Virus record (IMG/VR): IMGVR_UViG_3300035701_000039
Coordinates: 1-55,692 of that record
DNA length: 55,692 bases
Reading direction: 5' to 3' (one strand)
DNA from: a virus
The notes under the pieces are model-generated. The model did no database searches and was not told the origin of the DNA. It saw only the letters and a program-made list of their open reading frames with translations. The position numbers and the translations under genes were made by a program. Position 1 is the first letter of the stretch; every line of letters starts with the position of its first letter. Positions 1-7,050 of this stretch are shown here, piece after piece.

Positions 1-32
1 TTCAACTTCAAGACATAGGATCCTTAGACGAG
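1..32. repeat. Terminal direct repeat marking a circular molecule
   Basis: Bases 1-32 are identical to 55661-55692. The reading frame that starts at 55414 continues without a stop from the end copy into base 33, so this is an assembly overlap of a circular genome (unit about 55,660 bp). It could in principle be a short physical terminal repeat, but a repeat inside a coding frame argues for circular or circularly permuted DNA. Confidence 0.9.
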
Positions 33-155
33 ATCATAGAAGCGACCGGTTATTACCGCTGCTTAACCTGTAATGAACTTCACGCCAAGAACAGAATATG
101 CATGTTCGAGGAGTTTAAGAATGACCACCCTAAGATCAGTCAGAAGAAGACTTAG
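3..155 (+). CDS. C-terminal part of a junction-spanning zinc-binding hypothetical protein
   Basis: This is the continuation of the gene that begins at 55414. The joined product is about 133 residues. The part here ends the protein and carries a CLTC pair followed by another Cys about a dozen residues on (RICMF), which looks like a partial zinc site. The longer N-terminal part is charged and helical. I do not recognise the family. It precedes small genes of the same early block. Confidence 0.7.
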   Translation, partial: QLQDIGSLDEIIEATGYYRCLTCNELHAKNRICMFEEFKNDHPKISQKKT

Positions 156-309
156 ACAGTTCTTTCTAACGACTCTTAGACTGTCCCGAATGCCGAACGA
201 TGTCTTCGATGTGGAACAGGATTTAAACGACTTCTTCGCCGGCAAAATGAGGTTATGGTGGAATCCCTATCTTAAATGTCTAGTCTGTGAAAAGGGAGAA
301 TTCAATTGA
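121..309 (+). CDS. Small hypothetical protein with a C-terminal CLVC pair (start uncertain)
   Basis: The frame gives 62 residues from the ATG at 121, which has GAGGAG about 7 nt upstream. It overlaps the previous gene by 35 nt, and its first 25 residues look like an Arg/Leu-rich shadow. A later ATG at 190 gives 39 residues. The end (WWNPYLKCLVCEKG) looks like half of a zinc ribbon. The matching half, CPEC, lies in the +2 frame at about 188-200, so a one-base frame disruption between 190 and 215 may have split a normal ribbon protein. It ends in a 4-nt overlap with the next TTG start. Confidence 0.4.
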   Translation: MTTLRSVRRRLRQFFLTTLRLSRMPNDVFDVEQDLNDFFAGKMRLWWNPYLKCLVCEKGEFN

Positions 310-587
310 AAGTCAAGCGGCAACATCCCATGAAAGTCCTTGAGGAGTCGATGAAGGAGAATGATTCGGTCTTAAGGGGACTTAACACGGGTAGCAAGAA
401 GGTCCATGAAAATAACAAACATAACAAAAATAACAAGACCGGGTGTAAGGGTTGCAGGTTCCTAGAGACTGTCCGCCGGGCGTGGTTTCCTCCTTGGGAG
501 TGTTGGCATCCTAGGAAGAGTAAGAGGACACCGGTAAGAGTAGATCTAGATCGTTATCTGGAAGGCTGTTCAGGAAAATTGAACTAA
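306..587 (+). CDS. Hypothetical basic protein with four-cysteine pattern
   Basis: 93 residues from a TTG start that overlaps the previous stop by 4 nt. The N-terminal half is very basic and Asn/Lys-rich. The C-terminal half has CKGC, then WECWH and a last Cys near the end (EGCSG), so it probably binds a metal. No family recognised. Overlap and direction place it in the same early operon. Confidence 0.6.
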   Translation: MKVKRQHPMKVLEESMKENDSVLRGLNTGSKKVHENNKHNKNNKTGCKGCRFLETVRRAWFPPWECWHPRKSKRTPVRVDLDRYLEGCSGKLN

Positions 588-600
588 TGGAGGTGATTGA

Positions 601-945
601 ACGCCATATATAAGAAAAGATCTTCGTCCCCCAATAGATGACTTACTTGAACCTCTGATTCAGAGAATTAATGAGCTTATCAGTTATACCAAAACATCAT
701 ATCCGCACCTCTTTGAAGGCATGAAAGGGTTTAAGGAATCAGGAGGTATTAAGGATGAAAAAGAGTTAACTGGAGTCTTAACCTATATCGTGTTCAAACT
801 GCTTAGAAGATTCTATGCCAATGGAGGCTGGTATGAACAGATGGATGCGGAGAAGGTGGTTGACTCTGCCATAAGCGAATTTAAGAGAAGATTCCTTTAC
901 CCCTATGAAGACATGAAGATCCGAGACAACGGAGACGTCAAATAA
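601..945 (+). CDS. DUF6899-like protein with an apparent ACG start codon
   Basis: The open frame runs from just after a TGA at 598-600 to 945 (114 residues). The first codon, ACG at 601, is followed by PYIRKDLRPPIDDLL, which matches the usual start of the DUF6899 phage family (MPYI, then an acidic or proline-rich helix). The family's C-terminal pattern is also present: E-F-x-R-R, then PYED, K-I and NGDV. The next in-frame ATG, at 721, would remove the conserved N-terminus. A very strong ribosome-binding site, GGAGGTGA (589-596), lies 4 nt before the ACG. Family members are common in phage genomes and their function is unknown. The alternative is a base error turning ATG into ACG. Confidence 0.7.
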   Translation, partial: TPYIRKDLRPPIDDLLEPLIQRINELISYTKTSYPHLFEGMKGFKESGGIKDEKELTGVLTYIVFKLLRRFYANGGWYEQMDAEKVVDSAISEFKRRFLYPYEDMKIRDNGDVK

Positions 946-1245
946 CTAACTGCAAAGATCGAAAGTCTTGCTCTTAATTACTTGGCAAGGACCGGTATAG
1001 CCGGTTGACTTTCCTCAGTTTCTTTCACTTCTCTTCGATAATGAGGTCATGATAAGGGTCCATCAGGGGAGTTAGATCGTCTCTAGAGGGTAAGATGCTC
1101 ATGTCCGTGCCACTGCCCGTCTTCCCGTTTGAGAGGCATACAAGTCACCATAGGACCCGTATGAGGAAAAGAACTGTACGCCGGACAAACAGGAGAGGGT
1201 GACGGGTTAAATAGAGGGTATATAAGTCTGTATGTCTCAACCATC

Positions 1246-1272
1246 GAACTGTATGCGGGAACGAACTGTATG
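1246..1272 (+). repeat. Tandem operator-like motif GAACTGTATG
   Basis: Two exact copies (1246-1255 and 1263-1272) are spaced 17 bp start to start. Near copies are at 1171-1180 (ends TACG) and 1442-1451 (ends TCCG). An exact copy in reverse lies at 40431-40440 just upstream of the promoter of the other early operon. Sharing between two distant promoter regions suggests a viral regulator binding site. Confidence 0.5.
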
Positions 1273-1663
1273 AGAGGAGTGGAAAGATTTATAAGAACTG
1301 AACGTGTATACGGCGCCGGTTTAACTGGGCAAACGGATGACCTGTCTGCCCGGCATACTGGTCCAGATGATACCCTTATATACCCTCTACTTAAAGGATC
1401 ACCCTCCCCGTATGCTGGCTGTATGAGGCCGGAGCGAGAACGAACTGTCCGAGTGTATGTCAGATCCTCTAGAGGGAGTCCTGCACGGTGCGAATAGCCG
1501 AGTAGAGGCGGTACCTAAAATTTAGTCTTCTCGTATAGAAGTCCCATTTTTGGAAACGGTCTAACCTTCTTTCATAGAACTGTGAAAGTACATCCAAGGA
1601 GTGAAAGATTGGAATTGATGAATTGTATGACAACCGTCTATCTGTCAAACAGGTTAAGAGAAA

Positions 1664-1673
1664 CCTTTAAATT
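1664..1673 (+). promoter_or_regulatory. TATA box for the 1715 gene
   Basis: The sequence cctttaaatt lies about 46 nt before the ATG at 1715, giving a leader of roughly 20 nt that contains a GAGG ribosome-binding site. Confidence 0.45.
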
Positions 1674-1714
1674 CTCCCTCTCCTCTGGCATACCGTACAA
1701 AGAGGAAAAGAACT

Positions 1715-2284
1715 ATGGAAAATCCAAAGACCCCACTGCCGGAAACAATCACCATTTGGCACTCTAGTCTACCGGAGAACAAAGAGTCAATTCTGAAGAA
1801 TGGTGTGACAATGGCCAAGTTCAATTTAGACGAACAACTTCAGATGATTGAGAAATCTAATGCCCTTAAGGGATCCAAAGAGCAAGCTAAGAGGAGATTA
1901 TTTGAGGCCTTTGATGAACCTTGCATTAGTGGTTTAGTCTGTTGTTCTGGTAGCAGGGAATACTCGATTCAGAATGGTCGAGCCGCTTTGGAAGTGAAAT
2001 ATTATCTTGATTGCAAAAACTTCCATGGTCCAGTTGCAGTCTTTAAAATTGTTCTTCCTCTTAGGATGCTCGAAGTTCTAACTCCAAATTATTATCGTTA
2101 TCTCATAACCAGATTCGAAGAACTCTGGGGAAAGGGTTGGTTCAAGGCGAGGATGTGGGAGGCCCGAGCGAAGAAGTGGAAGGGAATGAGTAATGTGGTC
2201 GCAACTTATGATCACTTTGTTTTGACTCATGTTCCACCAGAATATATAAAGGGAGTTGAGATAATTGAACAACCCGAAAACTAG
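1715..2284 (+). CDS. Hypothetical protein with a faint ADP-ribosyltransferase-like pattern
   Basis: 189 residues; ATG with GAGG about 10 nt upstream. The N-terminus reads ITIWHSSLPENKESILKNGV, which recalls the H-x-(S/T)...I-L-x-x-G opening of ART-fold proteins. The end reads HVPPEYIKGVEII, like the Val-Pro-x-x-x-I closing strand of that fold. No clear catalytic Glu motif is visible, so this is only a resemblance. It is the first gene of an operon leading to the Mini-A-like protein. A viral ART could modify host proteins, but this is speculation. Confidence 0.5.
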   Translation: MENPKTPLPETITIWHSSLPENKESILKNGVTMAKFNLDEQLQMIEKSNALKGSKEQAKRRLFEAFDEPCISGLVCCSGSREYSIQNGRAALEVKYYLDCKNFHGPVAVFKIVLPLRMLEVLTPNYYRYLITRFEELWGKGWFKARMWEARAKKWKGMSNVVATYDHFVLTHVPPEYIKGVEIIEQPEN

Positions 2285-2285
2285 G

Positions 2286-2381
2286 TTGAACCGAAGAGAT
2301 TTCAGGATCATGTTGGGCATCCTAAGGTCCGACAAGAACCCAATGGTTCAATACAGGCCCAAGAAGGACTGGAGGGAATAA
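2286..2381 (+). CDS. Possible 31-residue basic microprotein
   Basis: A TTG start 1 nt after the previous stop and a stop 1 nt before the next ATG fill the gap exactly. The product is Arg/Lys-rich (RRDFRIMLGILRSDKN). Tight packing is the only support. Confidence 0.35.
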   Translation: MNRRDFRIMLGILRSDKNPMVQYRPKKDWRE

Positions 2382-2382
2382 G

Positions 2383-2583
2383 ATGACCAAGATCAAGATC
2401 ATTCAAAGTTACATGTGCCGGGTCTGTAATGGTCGGCATTTCCGAGGGGATCGTAAATTCATTCCCCATCTTCAAAGGAGCACGGATGAAGAGTGCATTG
2501 AGGTTGAGCAGACCGATCTAGTTCAGGATTTCGGATTTCCAGATGTTCCTAAGCAGTTGAAGATCGGAGGGAAAAAGAAATGA
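2383..2583 (+). CDS. Hypothetical protein with CxxC knuckle
   Basis: 66 residues, with GGAGGG 7 nt before the ATG. It has one CRVC pair with His following (GRHF, PHLQ) that may form a C2H2-like site, and a Lys-rich end. No family recognised. The stop overlaps the next ATG (ATGA). Confidence 0.6.
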   Translation: MTKIKIIQSYMCRVCNGRHFRGDRKFIPHLQRSTDEECIEVEQTDLVQDFGFPDVPKQLKIGGKKK

Positions 2584-2825
2584 AACTTACTCCCGCCCAA
2601 GAAGGAGCTCTAAGAAATCTACTTTTGCCGGATAAGGAAACGGCTTATGATTGCCATGTTCCAATAGGCACCATGTATGCCTTGGAAAAATTAGGGTTGA
2701 TTGAGTCTTTTCAAAGAAAGGGTGATATAGTCTGGGGTGGTTGGGAACGTAGCACAAAGACTTTCAGACTTACAGAACAGGGTCGAGATACCGCCATAAA
2801 TTTGATGGAGGGCAAGGTGGAATGA
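2580..2825 (+). CDS. Small winged-helix DNA-binding protein
   Basis: 81 residues. The pattern of helix, helix, then a beta wing (TMYALEKLGLIES, then FRLTEQGRDTA) is typical of archaeal winged-helix proteins, where L-T-x-x-G-R marks the wing and last helix. It is probably a transcription regulator or a partner of a neighbouring protein. It overlaps both neighbours by 4 nt. Confidence 0.6.
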   Translation: MKLTPAQEGALRNLLLPDKETAYDCHVPIGTMYALEKLGLIESFQRKGDIVWGGWERSTKTFRLTEQGRDTAINLMEGKVE

Positions 2826-3229
2826 CCGGCTACTATCGAATAAGACTTCCAAGTAGGGACGAACAATTCATTGATGGCACAATGTTAGATCCTAGTAATG
2901 GGGACATTATCCTTAGGGAAGACAAGGATGAGATTTCAGAAGAGGACATTGAAGAAGTACTTAATCATGAATTCATTCACTTGGCGATTGGGGATCTAGA
3001 GGGCTATCTGGTTTCAGGGGCGATTGACAGCATTTCCGGCTGGATCTGTCTACCCGGAGAGAAGGCGCATCTAGCATTCATCAGTGAAAAGTTGGTGATA
3101 TTTCAACTTCCCCTTCTGCCGACTCTTAATAGGCTGGCCTCGACCGCTTGGGATAAGGTTTATAGGCGGGTTGAGCTCTCTAACTACGGTCGTAAAGTTA
3201 ACAAAAGAGGGATGAGAAATGACAGATAA
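2822..3229 (+). CDS. Small HExxH metallopeptidase-like protein
   Basis: 135 residues. The motif NHEFIHLAIGDLEG has the HExxH zinc-binding helix and is preceded by an acidic segment. An acidic residue about 20 positions beyond could be the third ligand, but I cannot assign it. The size fits minimal zincin-like proteins rather than full proteases. It overlaps the Mini-A-like gene by 11 nt, so the two are translated together. Confidence 0.55.
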   Translation: MTGYYRIRLPSRDEQFIDGTMLDPSNGDIILREDKDEISEEDIEEVLNHEFIHLAIGDLEGYLVSGAIDSISGWICLPGEKAHLAFISEKLVIFQLPLLPTLNRLASTAWDKVYRRVELSNYGRKVNKRGMRNDR

Positions 3230-4874
3230 GGAAGAAAGAGGAATACCGGAAGAATATGTCCGAGGACAAATCTTCCAGATCCGAAATACCGATAAGAGAA
3301 AAGAATTTGTCAAGAAGGAACTGGAGAAGAGCCAGAAGATCAACGGTAAAGACGTCGAATTCTTTAGGGACGACGTTGGTTTCGTCCTCTTAGAGAAGGA
3401 GGCCAAGATCAGGTACAATACCGCCATGGTCCAAAGGGCCTTATCCGTCGCCGTCTTGAGTGGGAAGGCACCGAGAGAACTTAGGGAATTCTACTATACC
3501 CTGAGGACGACTCCGGAACTGGTTAAGCCCTTCGCCACCGGTAATGACGATGCAATCTATCCCCTGACCCTAAGAGCCATTTGTGACTTAGAGATCCTAT
3601 GCGACATTAACCGGGACCAGTTCACGATGGGCAACCTGAGCAAGGGGTTCATTTACTACTTCCATTCTCCGATCTTTGGTCAGAAGGAGAGGAAGATCAC
3701 CTTCACGGAAGTCATAGCCAGAAGCATCATGAAACCGGAGAAGGAAGAGGAGTGGCAGTGCGGGAACTGTGAGAACATCATCGTGGTGGAGAAGAACGCT
3801 GCAGCCCTGAGGATGGTAGAACTAGGTCTATCCGAATTCACCAACTCGATCATAGTGACAGTGGGTGGCAATTTCAACCGTGCCATTTGGGAACTGGCTT
3901 CTAGGTTCAAGGATTCCAAGAACATGATCTTCATGGCGGACGCTGACGCCTACGGGGTTGACATGCTCAGGACGATCCAAGCCGGGACTGAATCATCAAG
4001 ACACCTATCGTACAAATTCCCACCGTCCAGATACCCTAAGGTTTACTTGGCCGGCTTTTTCCCCTCGATCGGGGAAAGTCTAGGGCTACCAAACGACGTT
4101 GAGCAGAAGAGGCCCTTACAGAATCCATTCGTTAAGCAGAGGGTCAACTTCCTAATGAACCATGGCCTGTTAGACCAGAGGGACTATGACACTTGGGCGC
4201 GGGACAAGACCTATGAACTGGAATCTCTCTCGGCGGGATTTGAGAACGAGAAGGGTGAACCAATAGGTCTAGGCATTTATATTGTCGAATATATGAGGAT
4301 GTTCAATATCCCGGTTAAGCCTCCAATGCCTCCAGATGACCAGTTGAAGAAGGACTTTGACGAGGCGGCAAGGAAGGAACTGCAGAGGGAAATAGACGAG
4401 AAGATTGCCTATCCAAAATTCTTCTGGTCCTATTACAACTGGCTCACCGCTCTCAAGGAAGAACTGAAGACTAAGATCTACGACTCCCTACTCCCGAAGT
4501 ATGAAGAGGCCCTAGCCCAAATCGGACCGAAAGAAATCAAGTTTCATATCTGGAAGCAATTCGAAGAGGATCCTAAGCGGGCAAGCTACGACCTAGCCGC
4601 AATCGCCCATAAGATCAAGACCAAGTTCGACATAATCATTGACTGGGCACTGGAAAAGTTTGAGGAAGCTCTAGACGAGGCCAAGGAAGATTATGAGGGT
4701 CCGGAACCAAGGACTGACACGGAATTTACGCCAATCCACAATGAGGTTAACTATGATCCCAACGGATATGATCTAGTCTTGAAGAGGATCGGGGCGAAAG
4801 ATGAGGACGTCGTGAAGGTAAGACAGGCGTTATTGACGAGGTTCATTGATGATCCTCGGTTACGGAAGGATTGA
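3219..4874 (+). CDS. Topo VI subunit A / Spo11-like protein (Mini-A type, no B subunit)
   Basis: 551 residues. The winged-helix part carries the catalytic tyrosine motif R-E-F-Y-Y (Tyr92/93). The TOPRIM part has Glu191 (VVEKN) and the DxD motif ADADAYG (Asp241, Asp243), the counterpart of D-x-D-P-Y-G in Topo VI A. A CGNC pair (181-184) sits just before the TOPRIM domain. A roughly 200-residue charged helical C-terminus follows the usual end of the domain. No GHKL-ATPase B subunit is encoded anywhere in this genome. That fits the stand-alone Mini-A group reported from mobile elements and viruses. The likely role is DNA cleavage or strand passage in replication or recombination, possibly with a host B subunit. 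Confidence 0.85.
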   Translation: MTDKEERGIPEEYVRGQIFQIRNTDKRKEFVKKELEKSQKINGKDVEFFRDDVGFVLLEKEAKIRYNTAMVQRALSVAVLSGKAPRELREFYYTLRTTPELVKPFATGNDDAIYPLTLRAICDLEILCDINRDQFTMGNLSKGFIYYFHSPIFGQKERKITFTEVIARSIMKPEKEEEWQCGNCENIIVVEKNAAALRMVELGLSEFTNSIIVTVGGNFNRAIWELASRFKDSKNMIFMADADAYGVDMLRTIQAGTESSRHLSYKFPPSRYPKVYLAGFFPSIGESLGLPNDVEQKRPLQNPFVKQRVNFLMNHGLLDQRDYDTWARDKTYELESLSAGFENEKGEPIGLGIYIVEYMRMFNIPVKPPMPPDDQLKKDFDEAARKELQREIDEKIAYPKFFWSYYNWLTALKEELKTKIYDSLLPKYEEALAQIGPKEIKFHIWKQFEEDPKRASYDLAAIAHKIKTKFDIIIDWALEKFEEALDEAKEDYEGPEPRTDTEFTPIHNEVNYDPNGYDLVLKRIGAKDEDVVKVRQALLTRFIDDPRLRKD

Positions 4875-4879
4875 TTAGA

Positions 4880-5071
4880 ATGGCTAAATCAAAACATGAT
4901 CGGCAGAAGAATAAGAGAACATATCTGTCTGGGGTAAGTAAAAGCCGCACCCTCTCCAGACGGATAGAAAAGGCACGTTCCTCAAAATCTCAGGGTAAAC
5001 CTAAGGAATGTATGGATAGAGTCATGAAGAGGGTCAGGGAAAAGCACCCGGATCTATTTGGAGTGGATTAA
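4880..5071 (+). CDS. Small highly basic protein
   Basis: 63 residues from the ATG, or 66 from a TTG at 4871 that overlaps the previous stop. GGAAGGA at 4863 favours the ATG. About a third of the residues are Lys or Arg and one is Cys. It is probably nucleic-acid binding. No family recognised. Confidence 0.55.
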   Translation: MAKSKHDRQKNKRTYLSGVSKSRTLSRRIEKARSSKSQGKPKECMDRVMKRVREKHPDLFGVD

Positions 5072-5072
5072 G

Positions 5073-5294
5073 ATGAACAAGGGTTGGCCATTTCCTCTGG
5101 TAGTAGTCTATTCGGTTAGAAGCGGTGAAGTAGTTCCGGGAAAGTTGGCTAAATTCCTCCACTTTCTAGGATTCCACTTCTGGGTGACTCTTTACTCATT
5201 TGACCCTCCCTATCCTTCTTACCTCAGATATTGTAAATATCCGGCTTGTTCCAAGAGACAGGCGAGGACCGATATAGGTTGGGAGGATTATTAA
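5073..5294 (+). CDS. Hypothetical aromatic-rich protein
   Basis: 73 residues; the ATG lies 1 nt after the previous stop. Rich in Phe, Trp, Tyr and Pro (HFLGFHFWVTLYSF), with a CKYPAC pair near the end. The hydrophobic middle could be membrane-associated. Not recognised. Confidence 0.5.
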   Translation: MNKGWPFPLVVVYSVRSGEVVPGKLAKFLHFLGFHFWVTLYSFDPPYPSYLRYCKYPACSKRQARTDIGWEDY

Positions 5295-5536
5295 TGCTCT
5301 TTAGGACTAGGGATGGGACGTTCAAGGATCCTGAGACGATCGTTCTCCTAAATGCTATCGAACATTTCAGTCGTATGAGCTGGGATGACAAAGGGATTAG
5401 CATTCATGGGATCAAGGACATAATGGTTGAGGGTTGGATGAAGGGAGTGGTTAAATTCCTGTCAACGGAAGAATGGGAGAAGATGGCCAAGGAAATTGAG
5501 GTAGAAAAGAAGAAGGCTGATTCATACGTCGTATAG
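5294..5536 (+). CDS. Hypothetical protein
   Basis: 80 residues. The ATG overlaps the previous stop by one base; the frame extends further upstream but only as overlap. Helical, with a Lys/Glu-rich C-terminus. Not recognised. Confidence 0.5.
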   Translation: MLFRTRDGTFKDPETIVLLNAIEHFSRMSWDDKGISIHGIKDIMVEGWMKGVVKFLSTEEWEKMAKEIEVEKKKADSYVV

Positions 5537-5562
5537 GAAAATAAGATTGGGAGGCGATTAAG

Positions 5563-5673
5563 TTGGGAAAAGATTTCAAGTGTGGATGCAGGTACAGCAT
5601 GGGGCATTGGTTCCTTTGCTCGAAGCATCAAGACGAATTAGAAGAAAAATTGGAAGACTTTACAGTGGTGTGA
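5563..5673 (+). CDS. Zinc-binding microprotein
   Basis: 36 residues from TTG with GGGAGGCG about 6 nt upstream. The pattern C-G-C, then H, then C-x-x-x-H (KCGCRYSMGHWFLCSKH) fits one zinc site in a miniature fold. It fills the gap between two genes. Confidence 0.55.
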   Translation: MGKDFKCGCRYSMGHWFLCSKHQDELEEKLEDFTVV

Positions 5674-5677
5674 AGAC

Positions 5678-5938
5678 ATGGAAGTGAAAATAGGAAATCA
5701 TATCTTTGGAAACAACGAGATGGTGGAATCCATGCTCAAGACCGGCATGGCTAGACTGTATGACCTTTCACCGGGAAGTCGAGAAGCACATGATGACGAA
5801 GCAATCTTCCTGAACGGGAAGAAGATCAAATCCACCCCAGAGGAACGTAAGGCCTACTGGAAAGGGATACTGTCTCAACCCATGAAAGTGGAGACAGAAA
5901 TTCAACCGGGAGAAGAGGTGCCTAACCCATGGCAGTAA
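5678..5938 (+). CDS. Hypothetical protein
   Basis: 86 residues, ATG 4 nt after the previous stop. Charged, with a helical middle and an acidic Pro-rich end. It overlaps the methyltransferase gene by 10 nt. Not recognised. Confidence 0.5.
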   Translation: MEVKIGNHIFGNNEMVESMLKTGMARLYDLSPGSREAHDDEAIFLNGKKIKSTPEERKAYWKGILSQPMKVETEIQPGEEVPNPWQ

Positions 5939-6723
5939 AAAGGAAGGATTTGGGACCGGTTAATACGACCGAATGTGGGATAGTCATTGAGAGGATCGCT
6001 CTACCAAGGGGACAGATCCATAGGGACTATATCGCCCATTGCCTCCGTTGGTCCTATGTCCTGAAGCAGGTCAAGATTGGGATGAAGATTATAGATGTCG
6101 GTTGCGGGTCCTTTCCCTTACTCAAGGCACTCTACTCTAACAAATTGAAACCTTCTCTGTACTTGGGTGTAGACTTAAGAAAATCTGTCATTGAGAAGAT
6201 GATGGCATTTAAGACCAACTTTCCTGTAATCGGGGTGAATACGGACATTAGGGTTGACAAGCTAAGTCATGCTGGTAGTTTATGCGATGAAGCATTTGAT
6301 ATCGCTGTCTGTCTAGAAGTCGTTGAACATTTTGAGGAGAGATATGTTGATCATGTTCTGTCAGAGATCAGAAGGGTTCTTAAGGTCGGAGGCCTACTCC
6401 TACTTTCCACTCCCAACTTTAACGGTTCAGCGGCTAAACATCACATTCATGAATATACCGCCGAAGAACTAGGCAAACATATCTGGAAATACTTTACGGT
6501 TGAGAAGATGATTGGAACTTTTGCTAGCCAACGGGACATCGAACCGGTGCTTAGCCCGGCCGAGCGGGAAGTCTATGAGGGTTTAAAGAGCTGGTTCAAA
6601 CCGGAAATCATATCCATTATGTTCTCGGCTCTTCATCCCTATCAAAGCAGGAACATTCTGTGGATCTGTCGAAAGGAGGACAAGATTAGGAGGGATAATA
6701 GCGTCGACATGCAATCGGTTTAA
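5929..6723 (+). CDS. Class I SAM-dependent methyltransferase
   Basis: 264 residues. Motif I is IIDVGCGSFPLL (about residues 48-59), followed by the acidic post-I strand LGVDLRKS. Then come FDIAVCLEVVEHFEE (motif IV region) and RRVLKVGGLLLLSTPN (motif VI region), as in the Methyltransf_11/31 group. The substrate cannot be read from the sequence; nucleobase, small-molecule or protein substrates are all possible. In this cluster of nucleotide genes it might act on a modified base, but this is inference. Confidence 0.8.
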   Translation: MAVKRKDLGPVNTTECGIVIERIALPRGQIHRDYIAHCLRWSYVLKQVKIGMKIIDVGCGSFPLLKALYSNKLKPSLYLGVDLRKSVIEKMMAFKTNFPVIGVNTDIRVDKLSHAGSLCDEAFDIAVCLEVVEHFEERYVDHVLSEIRRVLKVGGLLLLSTPNFNGSAAKHHIHEYTAEELGKHIWKYFTVEKMIGTFASQRDIEPVLSPAEREVYEGLKSWFKPEIISIMFSALHPYQSRNILWICRKEDKIRRDNSVDMQSV

Positions 6724-6730
6724 TGAGTAC

Positions 6731-6943
6731 ATGAAGACCTTAGGGACAGACCCAACGAAACGTCATGCCCTGAAGGATGTCGTAGACATATTGAACCACT
6801 GCGTCGGTTGCAAAGAATGCAATGATGCCTATGACGACTGGTACTATTCCCCTAGCAACCCCAATTTCGAGAAGTACAAAAAATGGGATTCTAAATTTCG
6901 AAAGAAGGTACAGACTAGACAGACCAGTAAGGAGACGATCTGA
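6731..6943 (+). CDS. Hypothetical protein with CxxCxxC motif
   Basis: 70 residues. HCVGCKEC near residue 24 has three close cysteines, followed by an aromatic stretch (YDDWYYSP) and a basic tail. Probably metal-binding. Not recognised. Confidence 0.55.
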   Translation: MKTLGTDPTKRHALKDVVDILNHCVGCKECNDAYDDWYYSPSNPNFEKYKKWDSKFRKKVQTRQTSKETI

Positions 6944-6944
6944 T

Positions 6945-7037
6945 TTGGTCATTCCGTTCGAAGCTGTAATTGGATTTACAATCGTTGCTCTATGCTGCAT
7001 CGCCCTCTATGTGTTTAGGAAGGTTGTTTGGCGTTAG
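6945..7037 (+). CDS. Single-pass membrane microprotein
   Basis: 30 residues from TTG with AAGGAGA upstream. One hydrophobic helix (VIGFTIVALCCIALYVF) is followed by a basic end (RKVVWR). The longer upstream frame is overlap with the previous gene. Confidence 0.5.
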   Translation: MVIPFEAVIGFTIVALCCIALYVFRKVVWR

Positions 7038-7050
7038 TTGGGGGGTTAAC

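Larger units (their letters stand above)
946..1714. promoter_or_regulatory. Long non-coding region with clustered TATA boxes and GTATG words; regulatory hub or possible origin
   Basis: The only frame over 60 codons here (1270-1497) has a composition unlike the neighbouring genes, so I see no convincing gene. TATA-like boxes occur at 1206-1214 (gttaaatag), 1218-1226 (gtatataag), 1287-1295 (atttataag) and 1664-1673, with a reversed one near 1374-1383. The pentamer GTATG or its complement CATAC occurs about 11 times in roughly 560 bp. Longer copies GAACTGTATG lie at 1246-1255 and 1263-1272. A palindrome CCTCTAGAGG and a partner TCTCTAGAGGG lie near 1467 and 1080, and a hairpin ACCGG-tatag-CCGGT at 990-1004. 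It separates the small-gene block from the 1715 operon. Confidence 0.6.

Noticed and set aside
1270-1497. 75-codon plus-strand frame in the GTATG-rich region
   Set aside because: Its residue composition (Arg, Pro, Gly-rich, no recognisable pattern) and the overlapping TATA boxes and repeats fit non-coding DNA better; no ribosome-binding site precedes it.
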